Source: an uncultured Clostridia bacterium (GTDB lineage Bacteria; Bacillota; Clostridia; Oscillospirales; Acutalibacteraceae). From it: 64,000 nucleotides of DNA. The position numbers and the translations under genes are program-made. Where the stretch lies: assembly GCA_945912145.1 (NCBI GenBank), contig CAMEBF010000007.1:36165-100164 (forward strand). Reading direction: 5' to 3'. Positions 27,533 to 36,703 of this stretch are shown piece by piece. Every line of letters starts with the position of its first letter. Positions within the stretch are counted from its first letter, which is position 1. Under the pieces are notes generated by a model, which made no database searches, was not told where the DNA came from, and saw only the letters and a program-made list of their open reading frames with translations.

Positions 27533-27600
27533 TGAAGAATTAAGAATGTAGAATGCAGAATGATGCCGGTACATAGTGCAGTCGTTCTGCATTCTGTGTT
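27533..27600. repeat. short reiterated intergenic sequence
   Basis: Reiterated units of the type AGAATG/GCAGAATG are followed by their complement (GTTCTGCATTCTG), forming a long imperfect hairpin. Similar reiterations stand at 1512-1540 and 30861-30893, always between genes. Confidence 0.55.
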
Positions 27601-27619
27601 ATGGAAAAGGGAAGTGCGT

Positions 27620-28582
27620 ATGAAAATTCTTGTCATTTTTACCGGCGGGACTATCGGCAGTACGCTGTCTGACGGCTGGATTTCGCCGGATGCCGATAAG
27701 AAATATCAGCTGATTGCAAAATTCCGTGAGGTCAGTTCTTCACAGGCCGAATTTGATTCGCTTACGCCGTATACGATCCTGAGTGAAAATCTTTCCTCGC
27801 GGGAACTGAATCTGCTGATCGACTGCGTGCGGGAAAATCTGTCTCGCGATTACGACGGCATCATCGTGACGCACGGTACCGATACGCTTCCCTTTACGGC
27901 GGCTGCGCTTTCACTCGCGCTCGGCGGCGACTGTCTGCCGGTCGTTCTCGTTTCCTCGAATTATCCGCTTGAAGACAGCCGTGCCAACGGACTAGCCAAT
28001 TTCGCAGCAGCGGTGTCCTTTATCGAATCGGGCGTCGGTCGCGGCGTTTTTGTCAGCTATAAGAATCGGGAGGAGCGTGTGAATTTTCATGCCGGACTGC
28101 GGCTGTTGCCCCATGGCGAGCTGACCGACGAAGTCTACAGCGTGGGCGGACCCTATGCGTTTTATGAAAACGGCGCGGTCATGCGCAATCCTTATTTCCG
28201 GGAAAATATGATTCCGGCACTCGGTTCGCTTTCGCTTTGCGAAACGCCCGGAATGCTCGTTGTCACGGCATTTCCCGGGGATGCGTATACTTATGATCTT
28301 TCCGGTGTTCGCGCGATTGTGATGCGTCCTTATCATTCGGGCACGCTGCCGACATCGGATCCATCTTTCATTCATTTTTGCGAAAAAGCAAAAACTGCAG
28401 AAATCCCCGTTTTTGTCACGGCTGTTCCGGCCGGAGAAATGTATGAAACAGCCCGTTTATACAAAGAATATGCAGTTTTGCCTCTGCGGGAAGCTTCAAC
28501 AGCTGCCGTCATCATGCAGATATGGGCGGCGGTCAGTCTCGGAAAAGATATACGGAATTTTGTTCAAAGCTATTCTTGGTAA
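27620..28582 (+). CDS. type I L-asparaginase
   Basis: 320 aa. The first catalytic threonine is in VIFTGGTIGST, the second, with the Thr-Asp pair, in IIVTHGTDTLPFTAAALSLAL. PVVLVSSNYPLEDSRANGLANF and AFPGDAYTYDLSG are typical of AnsA-type cytoplasmic enzymes. It hydrolyses asparagine to aspartate and ammonia. The start at 27620 has AAAAGGGAAG upstream; the longer frame runs through the repeat. It is single-gene, with its own terminator. Confidence 0.92.
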   Translation: MKILVIFTGGTIGSTLSDGWISPDADKKYQLIAKFREVSSSQAEFDSLTPYTILSENLSSRELNLLIDCVRENLSRDYDGIIVTHGTDTLPFTAAALSLALGGDCLPVVLVSSNYPLEDSRANGLANFAAAVSFIESGVGRGVFVSYKNREERVNFHAGLRLLPHGELTDEVYSVGGPYAFYENGAVMRNPYFRENMIPALGSLSLCETPGMLVVTAFPGDAYTYDLSGVRAIVMRPYHSGTLPTSDPSFIHFCEKAKTAEIPVFVTAVPAGEMYETARLYKEYAVLPLREASTAAVIMQIWAAVSLGKDIRNFVQSYSW

Positions 28583-28592
28583 TCATGACAAG

Positions 28593-28620
28593 GGACAGTC
28601 GGACGAACTGTCCTATTTTT
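28593..28620 (+). terminator. intrinsic terminator after asparaginase
   Basis: GGACAGT-CGGACGA-ACTGTCC stem followed by TATTTTTTT. Confidence 0.8.
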
Positions 28621-28669
28621 TTGCATTGTGACAAAAAAAATAAAAAGAGGGGGAATTTACGACAAACTA

Positions 28670-28698
28670 TTGATTTTTTTGCAAAATCGTTTTATAAT
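28670..28698 (+). promoter_or_regulatory. promoter of the putative RiPP locus
   Basis: TTGATT (28670-28675), 17-base spacer and TATAAT (28693-28698) lie 50 bases upstream of the small peptide gene, within an AT-rich stretch. Confidence 0.7.
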
Positions 28699-28748
28699 AA
28701 TTTCTATATTGGCTTATTAAAAACATTTTTACATAGGAGTAGTATTCG

Positions 28749-28991
28749 ATGAGCAAAGCGTATGTTAAACCGCAGATGTTCTATGAAAATTTTGAGCTGG
28801 CGGAGAATATCGCCATGTGCGAACTGATCTCTTCCACACAGGCGCGCTATTCCTGTCCGGTTCACGATACCGATACCGGCTGGACGATTTTTCAGGAAGG
28901 AGCCGGCTTAGGCTGTATCCAGACGCCTGCAGACGGCGAACAGATCTGCTACGAAGTTCCTTTTGAGGACTATAATGTCTTTGTATCCTGA
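28749..28991 (+). CDS. putative RiPP-like precursor peptide, 80 aa
   Basis: 80 aa with no enzyme-like domain. The N-terminal third, KPQMFYENFELAENIA, resembles leader-like segments (KPxxxYExFEL..IA) of small clostridial peptides, from memory. The rest carries four cysteines (C24, C36, C56, C67) separated by Gly, Thr, Asp and aromatic residues. TAGGAG precedes the ATG. It is the first gene after a strong promoter and is followed by genes for a lipoprotein, a SPASM radical SAM enzyme and a PqqD-like protein, so it is a good candidate substrate for thioether or other modification. The precursor role is inference; no cleavage site is evident. Confidence 0.6.
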   Translation: MSKAYVKPQMFYENFELAENIAMCELISSTQARYSCPVHDTDTGWTIFQEGAGLGCIQTPADGEQICYEVPFEDYNVFVS

Positions 28992-29032
28992 GTGCTCCCG
29001 TCTGGGGGCATCCTGTATAGTAGGGGGAGACT

Positions 29033-29761
29033 ATGAAGAAATTTCGTATCGTCACGCTGATATTGATCCTAACGGCGGCGTTGATGTTCGCATCCTGCGA
29101 TAAAAAAAACACCGAAGAGCTGACAACGGAAGAGCTGACTACGGAACCGGTCAAAGAGATCGTCAGCATGCAGCAGAGCAGCTATATGGCGGAAAATCAG
29201 GGCATTGCCGTTTCGAGCGTGTGTAATGTGACCGGCAAATTTAACGAGGATGGTTCGTCCCGCGACGTGACAGACGTTTCAGGCATTATCGTCTGCAACA
29301 ATTCCGAAAAATCGCTGCAATATGCGGAGATTCGGGAGACGTTCCCTGACGGAACGGTCTATACTTATAAGGTATCAACTGTTCCGCCCGGAGAATCCTG
29401 CCGCGTAGCGGAGGCTTCGGCGTCCGAATACCGCGATCTTCGGCACGAAACACCGACCTGGGAATTCATCAATGTCGCGTTTTTCACCGAGGAGCCGTCC
29501 GCGCATGATGATATGCTGAAATTCAGCGGTGCCGAGAGCATTCTGAACGTGCAGAATATTTCCGGTGCGGATATACCCGACAATATCGTGATTTATTATA
29601 AAGATTATGAAGACGGTATTCTTGCGAGTGGCATTACCTATCGCGTAACCGTCGAAGGCGGACTTGCGGCTGATGCGATCACGCAGGTCATGGCGAAGCA
29701 CTATGTTCCTGAAAACAGCATGATTATGTTTGTGGAATTTATCTCGCCGGAGGCGGAATGA
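29033..29761 (+). CDS. hypothetical lipoprotein in the radical SAM locus
   Basis: 242 aa. A signal sequence (MKKFRIVTLILILTAALMF) ends in the lipobox FASC, so the protein should be lipid-anchored on the outer face of the membrane with Cys22 as first residue. A Thr/Glu-rich spacer (TEELTTEELTTEP) follows. Residues 55-242 look all-beta, possibly two Ig-like sheets, with no catalytic motif that I recognise. The ribosome site GGGGGAG lies before the ATG. The gene end overlaps the radical SAM start, which ties it to that locus. Confidence 0.75.
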   Translation: MKKFRIVTLILILTAALMFASCDKKNTEELTTEELTTEPVKEIVSMQQSSYMAENQGIAVSSVCNVTGKFNEDGSSRDVTDVSGIIVCNNSEKSLQYAEIRETFPDGTVYTYKVSTVPPGESCRVAEASASEYRDLRHETPTWEFINVAFFTEEPSAHDDMLKFSGAESILNVQNISGADIPDNIVIYYKDYEDGILASGITYRVTVEGGLAADAITQVMAKHYVPENSMIMFVEFISPEAE

Positions 29762-30846
29762 TGGCAGAAACAGAACCCAGAGTATCACATTATTTCCATA
29801 GTAAGGGGATTCGCCTCGGGCTTCCCGTTTCGGGGACGTTTGAGCTGACTCGCCGTTGCAATTTTGATTGCAAAATGTGCTATGTGCATACGACGAATAC
29901 CGCAAATGACCGGGAGCTGACGACCGAAGAATGGCTGGAGCTCGCCGAAACGGCGAAGAAAAACGGAATGCTCTTTCTGCTGCTGACGGGCGGCGAACCG
30001 CTCCTGCGGAAGGATTTTCCGGTTTTGTATGAATCGCTTGCGCAGATGGGGTTTATCATTTCCATCAACAGCAACGGCAGTCTTATCACCGATGAAATTC
30101 TCTCACTCTTTGACCGCTATCCGCCGTGCCGCATCAATATTTCTCTCTACGGCGGCAGTGAAGAAATTTATGAAAATCTATGCGGCAACCGGAAATTCGG
30201 CGTTGTCCGCGAGAATATCCAGAAGCTGAAAGCGCGCGGCATCAGCGTCCGGCTGAACTGCACGTTTAACCGATATAATGTAACGGAGATTGAAAGAATC
30301 TATCAGATCGCTTCTGAACTCGACGTCGTTGTCAAGCCGTCGTCCTATATGTATCCGCCGCTGCGCGCAAAGGGCGAGACAGGCGGAAACGACGCGAGAC
30401 TGACGTCGCAGGACGCGGCAAAAGCGAATTTATTGTGCCGCCGTTTGACCTATAGTGAGGACGCCATGCGTGAGAAAGCAAAGCAGCTGATGCGTCTGGA
30501 GCCGCCGGACTGCGGCGAAGAAGAGGGAGAAGGCGTGCGCTGCCGCGCCGGACGAAGCACCTTCTGGGTCACGTTTGACGGCAGAATGCTGCCCTGCGGC
30601 ATGATGACCGAACCGGTCGTTTCCCTGCGCGAGACGCCGTTCGAGGAAGCGTGGAAGATTATCCGCGAAAAGACCGCCGAAATCCGCTTGCCGAAAGCGT
30701 GCCGGACCTGCAAAAATAAAGAAATCTGCAACGTCTGCGCCGCCATGTGCTACACGGAAACCGGCTCATTCAGCGAAAAACCGCAGTATATATGCGACAT
30801 GATCGACGCTATCGTCGAAGAATATAAAAGCTATCATGCGGAATGA
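29758..30846 (+). CDS. radical SAM/SPASM-domain enzyme
   Basis: 362 aa. RRCNFDCKMCYVH is the CxxxCxxC [4Fe-4S]/SAM site, LLLTGGEPLLRKDF the GGE motif. The C-terminal SPASM region has cysteines in GVRCRAG, LPCGMM, ACRTCKNKEICNVCAAMC and YICDM, enough for two auxiliary clusters. Such enzymes modify ribosomal peptides (PqqE, sactipeptide and ranthipeptide maturases) and pair with PqqD-like recognition proteins, as seen here just downstream. ATG 29758 gives a four-base overlap with the lipoprotein gene; ATG 29761 is equally possible. The likely substrate is the 80-aa peptide (inference). Confidence 0.9.
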   Translation: MMAETEPRVSHYFHSKGIRLGLPVSGTFELTRRCNFDCKMCYVHTTNTANDRELTTEEWLELAETAKKNGMLFLLLTGGEPLLRKDFPVLYESLAQMGFIISINSNGSLITDEILSLFDRYPPCRINISLYGGSEEIYENLCGNRKFGVVRENIQKLKARGISVRLNCTFNRYNVTEIERIYQIASELDVVVKPSSYMYPPLRAKGETGGNDARLTSQDAAKANLLCRRLTYSEDAMREKAKQLMRLEPPDCGEEEGEGVRCRAGRSTFWVTFDGRMLPCGMMTEPVVSLRETPFEEAWKIIREKTAEIRLPKACRTCKNKEICNVCAAMCYTETGSFSEKPQYICDMIDAIVEEYKSYHAE

Positions 30847-30860
30847 ATATGTTTTTGTCC

Positions 30861-30893
30861 TGATTCTGCATTCTTCATTCTGCATTATGCATT
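30861..30893. repeat. short reiterated intergenic sequence
   Basis: Reiterated ATTCTGCATT / CTTCATT / TATGCATT units between the radical SAM and PqqD-like genes, of the same kind as at 27533-27600. Confidence 0.5.
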
Positions 30894-30908
30894 AAAAAAG
30901 AGGTCGTT

Positions 30909-31172
30909 ATGAAAATCAACAAAGAATTTGTCCTGCGTGAAATCGCGGGAGATTATGTTCTGGTGCCGATCGGCAAAACGGCGGGGGAGTATAACGGATT
31001 GTTTCCCCTGACGGAAACGGCGGCGGCTATCTGGAAAATGCTGCCCGACGTGCAGACACGGGACGAAATTACGGAAAAACTGCTCGAAGACTACGACGTC
31101 GACCGGGCAACATTGGAAAAAGACATCGACGAATTCATGGATAAGCTCCGCGAATTCGGGATTGTCGATTGA
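30909..31172 (+). CDS. PqqD-family peptide chaperone (RRE domain)
   Basis: 87 aa with the PqqD/RiPP recognition element fold: FVLREIAGDYVLVPIG (beta strands), LFPLTETAAAIWKML (the conserved N/T-E-T-A-xx-I/L-W helix) and a helical C-terminal half with ITEKLLEDYDVDRATLEKDIDEF. PqqD proteins bind the leader of the precursor and hand it to the radical SAM enzyme. AGAGGTCG lies before the ATG. Its presence is the best support for a RiPP-type function of the locus. Confidence 0.85.
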   Translation: MKINKEFVLREIAGDYVLVPIGKTAGEYNGLFPLTETAAAIWKMLPDVQTRDEITEKLLEDYDVDRATLEKDIDEFMDKLREFGIVD

Positions 31173-31196
31173 TTGTGATATTTGGAGATGAATGAC

Positions 31197-34100
31197 ATGA
31201 AAAAGATGAAACGAGTTCTGGCATTGATGCTGTCATTACTGATGATTGTCACGGCGCTGCCGCTTGGCGCGATCGTATCATTTGCGCAGATTTCAACAGC
31301 GTCATTGTCGGCTGATCTGGCGTTTTATGTGCCGGAAGCAATTTATCTCGTCCCCTACTCATCATCATGGGGAACAGAAACCTATACATATTTCCAGTAT
31401 TTTATTGAAAATACTGTCAACACAAGCAGCATTTATACGAATCCGACCGCCAATACGACAAAAAACACAACGGGCCATATTTATTTCGCCTATCCGGATG
31501 CCACATCTGCCACCCTATCCTTCCGGTATTTAAAGGCGGACGGCAGCGTGATGCCGACAAGCGGCACGCCGAGAGCCACCACGACCAACTATGTTACTGT
31601 GAACAGTACAAAGCTATATTCCGCAACCGCTTCGGCTTCTTCGGTTTCCCTTACGGCCTCATCGGGATATTATTCCGCGACGATTGCAGCCTCCTCTTCG
31701 TATTCTCCTTATCTCGGCGCAAGCGACACGGGTTGTTATATAGAGTGGACGCTGCATTATGTGGATTCGGCAGACGGCAAAACAAAAGCTGCCGTTGCCT
31801 ATACCTATGTTTATAAACCGTATGTCGTGCCGGTCGGCGGTTCGATTTCCGCGCAGAATGACCGGGGCACCAATTCAGAAGGCGGACAAATCACCTATAT
31901 CACCGGCATTCACGGAATTGCGACGCAGGGCAACTATTATGCAAGATATACGACAACTTCATCGGCCTACGGTCTTCTGCCGTTCCAGAGCTCCGATAAT
32001 GTTGCGATCAATCGATCCTCCTATTACGGTTCTCTGCTTGGTATTGATTTATCTTCTCTGACGGAAAAAAGCGCAAACGCAACCCGGAACTATTCGGTTT
32101 TCGCCTCCACGACAGCCTCATACGCATACTTCTTTGCCAATCAGTCAGGCAGCACCTATAACAATATAAACGGTGACGCATGGATGGTAACTTCGGCCAA
32201 CGCGACAACGACAGTGTCCAACTCCTCCACTTTTTCCGTCAAATCCTTTGATTATTTCCGGACAAACAAAGACTGCGGTTCAAGAGGAGACAGAGGACAT
32301 TCTACGACCCTGACGACGACGGCAAAAGGACAGCTCTATATTGATTCAAGCCGTTATTCCAACCTGTGCCAGATACCGAATCTCGGCGTCGGCTTATTGG
32401 TAACGCGGGACGACAGTTCGGATACCGGCGCATGGTATGTCGCCGATTATACGGGAAGAACCAATTCCCTCGGCCAGGATGAAGCGGCTCTTTCCGGCTC
32501 AAACCCGCAAAGAGTAAAAGATAACTGGAATGACCATGGCACCATTATTGCGCGTCAGGGTGATTATTCCGATCGCAACGCCAGCTGGAGTGCAGAAGGC
32601 GTCAAATATGCGGGTGCTTGGGACGCTTCCGTATTAAAATCCACCACGACAACAACATACACCATAAGAGGAACCTATTATAACTATCAGGGAGGAGATA
32701 CCATCATCTGCTCCGTTATGGTTCCCATGAATACCGTTCTAACGGATAAAAGCGCACTGCGTACGGCTGTCCAGACAGCGACCAAGAGCTTCGCAAAACT
32801 GGGCATAACCGACAATAGTTTCTCGAGCCTGTACTACAATACCTCCAGTACGGCATGGTCAAATTTTGTATCTTATTATAAACAGGCCATGCGAGAGCTG
32901 ACTGTCGTTGACGGTTCGATTACATCCTCACTCGCATCCAATCTGACCAGCTCGCTCAATACCTTACTGAATGGAACCGCAAAGTATTCCGCAACGGCGA
33001 CGGCGAATCACTACGGTGTTATCAGAACGCTGAATGAGACCGGCGCGACGACCGGCTACAAGGTCAATTCGACGATTGCCAACGAAACAAAAACCTATGA
33101 TTATTCCGATACGCTCACGATCGCATCGAACACCTACGGCAATTACAGCTATCAGGGCTATGCCAAGCCGACCTCATCGAACGGATTAAACAGTACATTC
33201 TCTTCGGCGAACGGCATGGTTGCTGGCTCGAATCCATCAATTTCCGGCCGCGGCCTCACGATGTATGAGAACGGCAACGATAACTTTAATTTCTATTATC
33301 TCGCGAGCGACGTCAATCTGACAATCGATCCGAACGGCGGCGAATGGAACGGCAGTTCCGGGACTTCGACCGTGACTGGCTCCTACGGTTCTGTCTTTAC
33401 TCCGGTGAATCCCGCGAGATCAGGTTATACATTCGACAAATGGGTTCTGACAACGTCCGGCGGCGGCTCTCTCGGCGGCAATACCTTTACATTCGGCAAT
33501 TCGGCTGCCACGCTGACCGCTTCGTGGACAATCACCGACAGCGCGTTGAATACCGACACAACGGTCATTGATTTCTCATTGCCGGTTTCCGTCACGCCGC
33601 TTGCCAATGACGCGGTAAGCGGTCAGTCCGGCATTAGCTTCTATGGTATCAGCCTTTCCGGCGACAGCTATTCCACCGCCAATGTGACCGGCACCTACGG
33701 CACGTTCTCTGTCAACGGCGGCACCGTCACCTATACGCCGTCCGGCATCATGCAGGGCGCGGACAGCGTGCATTATGCCGTTTCCTATACCGATCCGATA
33801 AGCGGTACAGTTTCCTATGCCCACAGCACATTTACCGTCATTCCCGCCACAGTGCTCTATTACGAGGACGACAATTCGTCCATCAGTTATTCTGCCGGTT
33901 GGACGACGGTCACGGACGGCACCGCGCCTGACGTTTCCGAAATGACGGTCGATAAGGTCTACGGCTACAGCGACGCCTACGCCGCAAACAGCTCCCAATA
34001 TTCGATGAACGCCGCCAAGGTTGCGACGGTCTCGAAGACCAACAACAAACCCACCGCAACCTTTACTTTTGCCGGCACGGGCTTCGACCTCGTGAGCCTT

Positions 34101-35366
34101 ATCAGCAAGGACACCGGCACGATCGAAGTCAAGGTCTACAGCGGCACTGAGGCTACCGGCACGCCGGTTTATGACTGGATTGTCGATACCTATTACACCT
34201 ACAAGCCCGAAACCGATCCCGATACTGACACGAACTGGGCACCCGACAACGGCAACACCGCGGCGCTCTATCAGATTCCCGTCATCGGCAGAACCGATCT
34301 CGATTACGGCACCTATACGGTCGTGGTGATCCCGACCTATTCGTCCCGTCTCGACCATGAAAAAGACGGTGCGTACGATTTCTACCTCGACGCGATCCGT
34401 ATCTACAATCCCTGTGGCTACGACAACAACGAAGCCAACGCCGTCTACGCGGCGGATCACGAAAAGCTTCTGGCGCCGAATCAGTCTGTCTATGATCTGC
34501 TTGCTGATACGCTGTCAACCGACAGCGAGATCAATGGTGCGGTATTCATCAATACCAATGTTACGGACGTGACAACGATCACCGATTACAAGAGCATCGG
34601 TCCGAAGAATGAGGTCTACCTCAAGCCCGGTCAGGCGATCGCGTTCAATGTGACGGCGAACGACGAAAACGCCAGGGTGCGAATCAGCGTCCATTCCGCG
34701 GACGGCAATCCCGCTTCCATGCGCTTCGGACGCGAAAGCGGCAGCTATACGAAGAACATTACCGTCGCTTCCTGCACCGCGCTGTATTATGATGTGCCGA
34801 TTGAATGGAACAACGGCTCGGGGCTGGTTATCATCGCGAACACCAGCGCGAATGACAGTATTCTTTCGGTCTGCGATATCCGCATCACGACGAATCAGAC
34901 CGCATCGGTTCAGTTGGTATCGTATACCATGCCGACAAGAACCTTTGCCCTTGCCAGAACGATGGCGTACACGCTCACTGACTTGACAGAAGAGGACGAC
35001 GGTCTGTTTGTCCCCGGTGACGTGACCACAGAAGAGATCACGGAAGCTCTCGTCAGCGGCGACAGCATCGAAGTCACGATCACGACGACGGATGACGTCG
35101 CGAGACTCACCGTCAACGGTAAAGATGCAGTTTGCACCGAAACAGCCGACGGCACGAAGACCTGGACGTTCACCTACACGGCGGACGAAACCGGTGAGCA
35201 GACGCTTGAGCTAATCGCCTACGATGAATACGGCTGCACTTCCGAAAGAACGACGCTGACCGTCACCGTGGAATCGAAGACCCAACACTTCTTCCACAAC
35301 CTTGCGAAGTTCATCAAAGCGATTCTGGAACTGATCCGCACCATTGCCAAAGCGGTCGAATTTTAA
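31197..35366 (+). CDS. large secreted surface protein with InlB-type repeat
   Basis: 1389 aa. A Sec signal (MKKMKRVLALMLSLLMIVTALPLGAIVSFA) starts the protein. Residues to about 680 are Ser/Thr/Tyr-rich beta sequence without recognised domain. Around residue 700-775 lies an InlB B-repeat-like unit (LTIDPNGGEW, GSVFTPVNPARSGYTFDKWVLT, TLTASW). Further Ig-like/carbohydrate-binding-like beta modules follow, then a short C-terminal amphipathic helix (KFIKAILELIRTIAKAVEF). There is no LPXTG or transmembrane anchor. The start at 31197 follows GGAG; upstream in-frame TTG/ATG codons at 31182 and 31188 are less likely. It is 24 bases downstream of the PqqD-like gene and probably co-transcribed. Confidence 0.8.
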   Translation: MKKMKRVLALMLSLLMIVTALPLGAIVSFAQISTASLSADLAFYVPEAIYLVPYSSSWGTETYTYFQYFIENTVNTSSIYTNPTANTTKNTTGHIYFAYPDATSATLSFRYLKADGSVMPTSGTPRATTTNYVTVNSTKLYSATASASSVSLTASSGYYSATIAASSSYSPYLGASDTGCYIEWTLHYVDSADGKTKAAVAYTYVYKPYVVPVGGSISAQNDRGTNSEGGQITYITGIHGIATQGNYYARYTTTSSAYGLLPFQSSDNVAINRSSYYGSLLGIDLSSLTEKSANATRNYSVFASTTASYAYFFANQSGSTYNNINGDAWMVTSANATTTVSNSSTFSVKSFDYFRTNKDCGSRGDRGHSTTLTTTAKGQLYIDSSRYSNLCQIPNLGVGLLVTRDDSSDTGAWYVADYTGRTNSLGQDEAALSGSNPQRVKDNWNDHGTIIARQGDYSDRNASWSAEGVKYAGAWDASVLKSTTTTTYTIRGTYYNYQGGDTIICSVMVPMNTVLTDKSALRTAVQTATKSFAKLGITDNSFSSLYYNTSSTAWSNFVSYYKQAMRELTVVDGSITSSLASNLTSSLNTLLNGTAKYSATATANHYGVIRTLNETGATTGYKVNSTIANETKTYDYSDTLTIASNTYGNYSYQGYAKPTSSNGLNSTFSSANGMVAGSNPSISGRGLTMYENGNDNFNFYYLASDVNLTIDPNGGEWNGSSGTSTVTGSYGSVFTPVNPARSGYTFDKWVLTTSGGGSLGGNTFTFGNSAATLTASWTITDSALNTDTTVIDFSLPVSVTPLANDAVSGQSGISFYGISLSGDSYSTANVTGTYGTFSVNGGTVTYTPSGIMQGADSVHYAVSYTDPISGTVSYAHSTFTVIPATVLYYEDDNSSISYSAGWTTVTDGTAPDVSEMTVDKVYGYSDAYAANSSQYSMNAAKVATVSKTNNKPTATFTFAGTGFDLVSLISKDTGTIEVKVYSGTEATGTPVYDWIVDTYYTYKPETDPDTDTNWAPDNGNTAALYQIPVIGRTDLDYGTYTVVVIPTYSSRLDHEKDGAYDFYLDAIRIYNPCGYDNNEANAVYAADHEKLLAPNQSVYDLLADTLSTDSEINGAVFINTNVTDVTTITDYKSIGPKNEVYLKPGQAIAFNVTANDENARVRISVHSADGNPASMRFGRESGSYTKNITVASCTALYYDVPIEWNNGSGLVIIANTSANDSILSVCDIRITTNQTASVQLVSYTMPTRTFALARTMAYTLTDLTEEDDGLFVPGDVTTEEITEALVSGDSIEVTITTTDDVARLTVNGKDAVCTETADGTKTWTFTYTADETGEQTLELIAYDEYGCTSERTTLTVTVESKTQHFFHNLAKFIKAILELIRTIAKAVEF

Positions 35367-35382
35367 TCAAACCAAATAACAA

Positions 35383-35414
35383 CAGCGACGGAATCCGAAT
35401 TTTCCGTCGCTGTT
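35383..35414. terminator. bidirectional terminator between convergent genes
   Basis: ACAGCGACGGAA / TTCCGTCGCTGT, 12-bp arms with an 8-base loop, followed by TTTTG on the plus strand. Confidence 0.8.
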
Positions 35415-35425
35415 TTTGCTGTGTC

Positions 35426-36703
35426 TTATTCGCTTGTCAGCGTGTCGAGATTGCGCTCCATCAGGTCAAAGAAGTGTTCCACGATTTGCTTGTCCTCATC
35501 ATTGCCGCGCACGCACATCGAGAGCGTGACGGCATTCCGCAAGGTTGTCGCGGAGAGCAGAACAAAAGGCTTAAACTTGACCGCGCCGGTCATAAAGCCG
35601 TCGGTCGGCTCATTGCCGCAGAGTGCCAGCGCCTTTTCGTCCAGAATGCCGATGTTGCTCATCGCGACAAGCGGATTGGAATAGCCGATCTTGATGATCT
35701 CCTCGCTTGCGGCGTGCGGCATGATGCTGTAGCCGAGCTTCAGAAGCGGCAGACCGTACAGTCCCATGAATTTGTCGTGCTTGAACCGGTTAATGCTTTG
35801 CTTGACATATTGGAGCGTTGCGAAAATATCCTGTCCGCGTTCGGGGACACGGCATTGCATCCATGCGGTGTGGTTGGTCAGTCCCTCGTCGCTGACGTCT
35901 TTCAGATGACGGCGCAGGTCGATCGCGCAGGAGATCGAAACGCTGTCGTAGGGATTGTAGGCGGCGATCTCATAAAGACTGTAAAAATAGGCGGTCAGCA
36001 GCATATCGTTGACGGTCGCACCGTGCTTTTTGCCGGACGACTTGATCTGCGCCAGCTTTTCCGCGCTGATCTTCCGCTTCGCGATGAACGAAGTATCCCG
36101 GATACTGTCCGGCGTCAGCGGAAAGCGGTGGTCGTCCTTGGCGTTGATGTTTTTATAGAGATTCTTCGCCATTTTCTGTTCGGTCTGCGAAAAATCCTGA
36201 TAGACCTGATCGTATGACCGTGAGCCCTCACGCAGGTCAATCGGGCTGACGCCCTTTTCGGCGTATTCGCTGTAGTTTTTGCAGAACGCTTTCAAAAAGT
36301 ATTTGAAGTCGCCGCCGTCCATGCACATATGATTCTCGACGATGCACAGCGTGCTTTTGCCGCTGTGCAGGAAGAGCGCGACTTTCATCTGAATGTCGTT
36401 TTCGGGTGGTATTTCCTGCGTCAGAAACGCATCGGCGGCAGACTCCACATCGTCGGGTCTGGAGACTTCGAGAATATCGTCGATCCGATAGGGCTTGACG
36501 ATCCAATAGGGGCTGACGTGATTATCGTGAAAGCTCGAATGCAGAACCGGTGCTTTTTCAAAGAAACAGATCAGAACAGTCTTCAGCGTTTCTGTGTCGA
36601 TTTCAAAATCATAGTCAAGCCTGACGTGCACCATACGGTCGTTGTAATCGCGGAACAAATAGTGCATTTTGTCCCAGAGTTCAGCGTTTAATTTTCGTTC
36701 CAT
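35426..36703 (-). CDS. condensation-domain-like acyltransferase
   Basis: 425 aa. The acyl-transfer motif HxxxDG is seen as NHMCMDGGDF near residue 131. Overall layout matches the BAHD/PapA/condensation superfamily, with C-terminal GLPLLKLGYS..YSNPLVAMSNIGIL (DFGW-like strand region). Free-standing members in Clostridia are often annotated as alcohol acetyltransferases. It could ester-link acyl groups to a lipid or peptide; the substrate is unknown. Its start overlaps the membrane-protein gene upstream by 16 bases, so the two form a small operon. Confidence 0.75.
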   Translation of the reverse strand: MERKLNAELWDKMHYLFRDYNDRMVHVRLDYDFEIDTETLKTVLICFFEKAPVLHSSFHDNHVSPYWIVKPYRIDDILEVSRPDDVESAADAFLTQEIPPENDIQMKVALFLHSGKSTLCIVENHMCMDGGDFKYFLKAFCKNYSEYAEKGVSPIDLREGSRSYDQVYQDFSQTEQKMAKNLYKNINAKDDHRFPLTPDSIRDTSFIAKRKISAEKLAQIKSSGKKHGATVNDMLLTAYFYSLYEIAAYNPYDSVSISCAIDLRRHLKDVSDEGLTNHTAWMQCRVPERGQDIFATLQYVKQSINRFKHDKFMGLYGLPLLKLGYSIMPHAASEEIIKIGYSNPLVAMSNIGILDEKALALCGNEPTDGFMTGAVKFKPFVLLSATTLRNAVTLSMCVRGNDEDKQIVEHFFDLMERNLDTLTSE

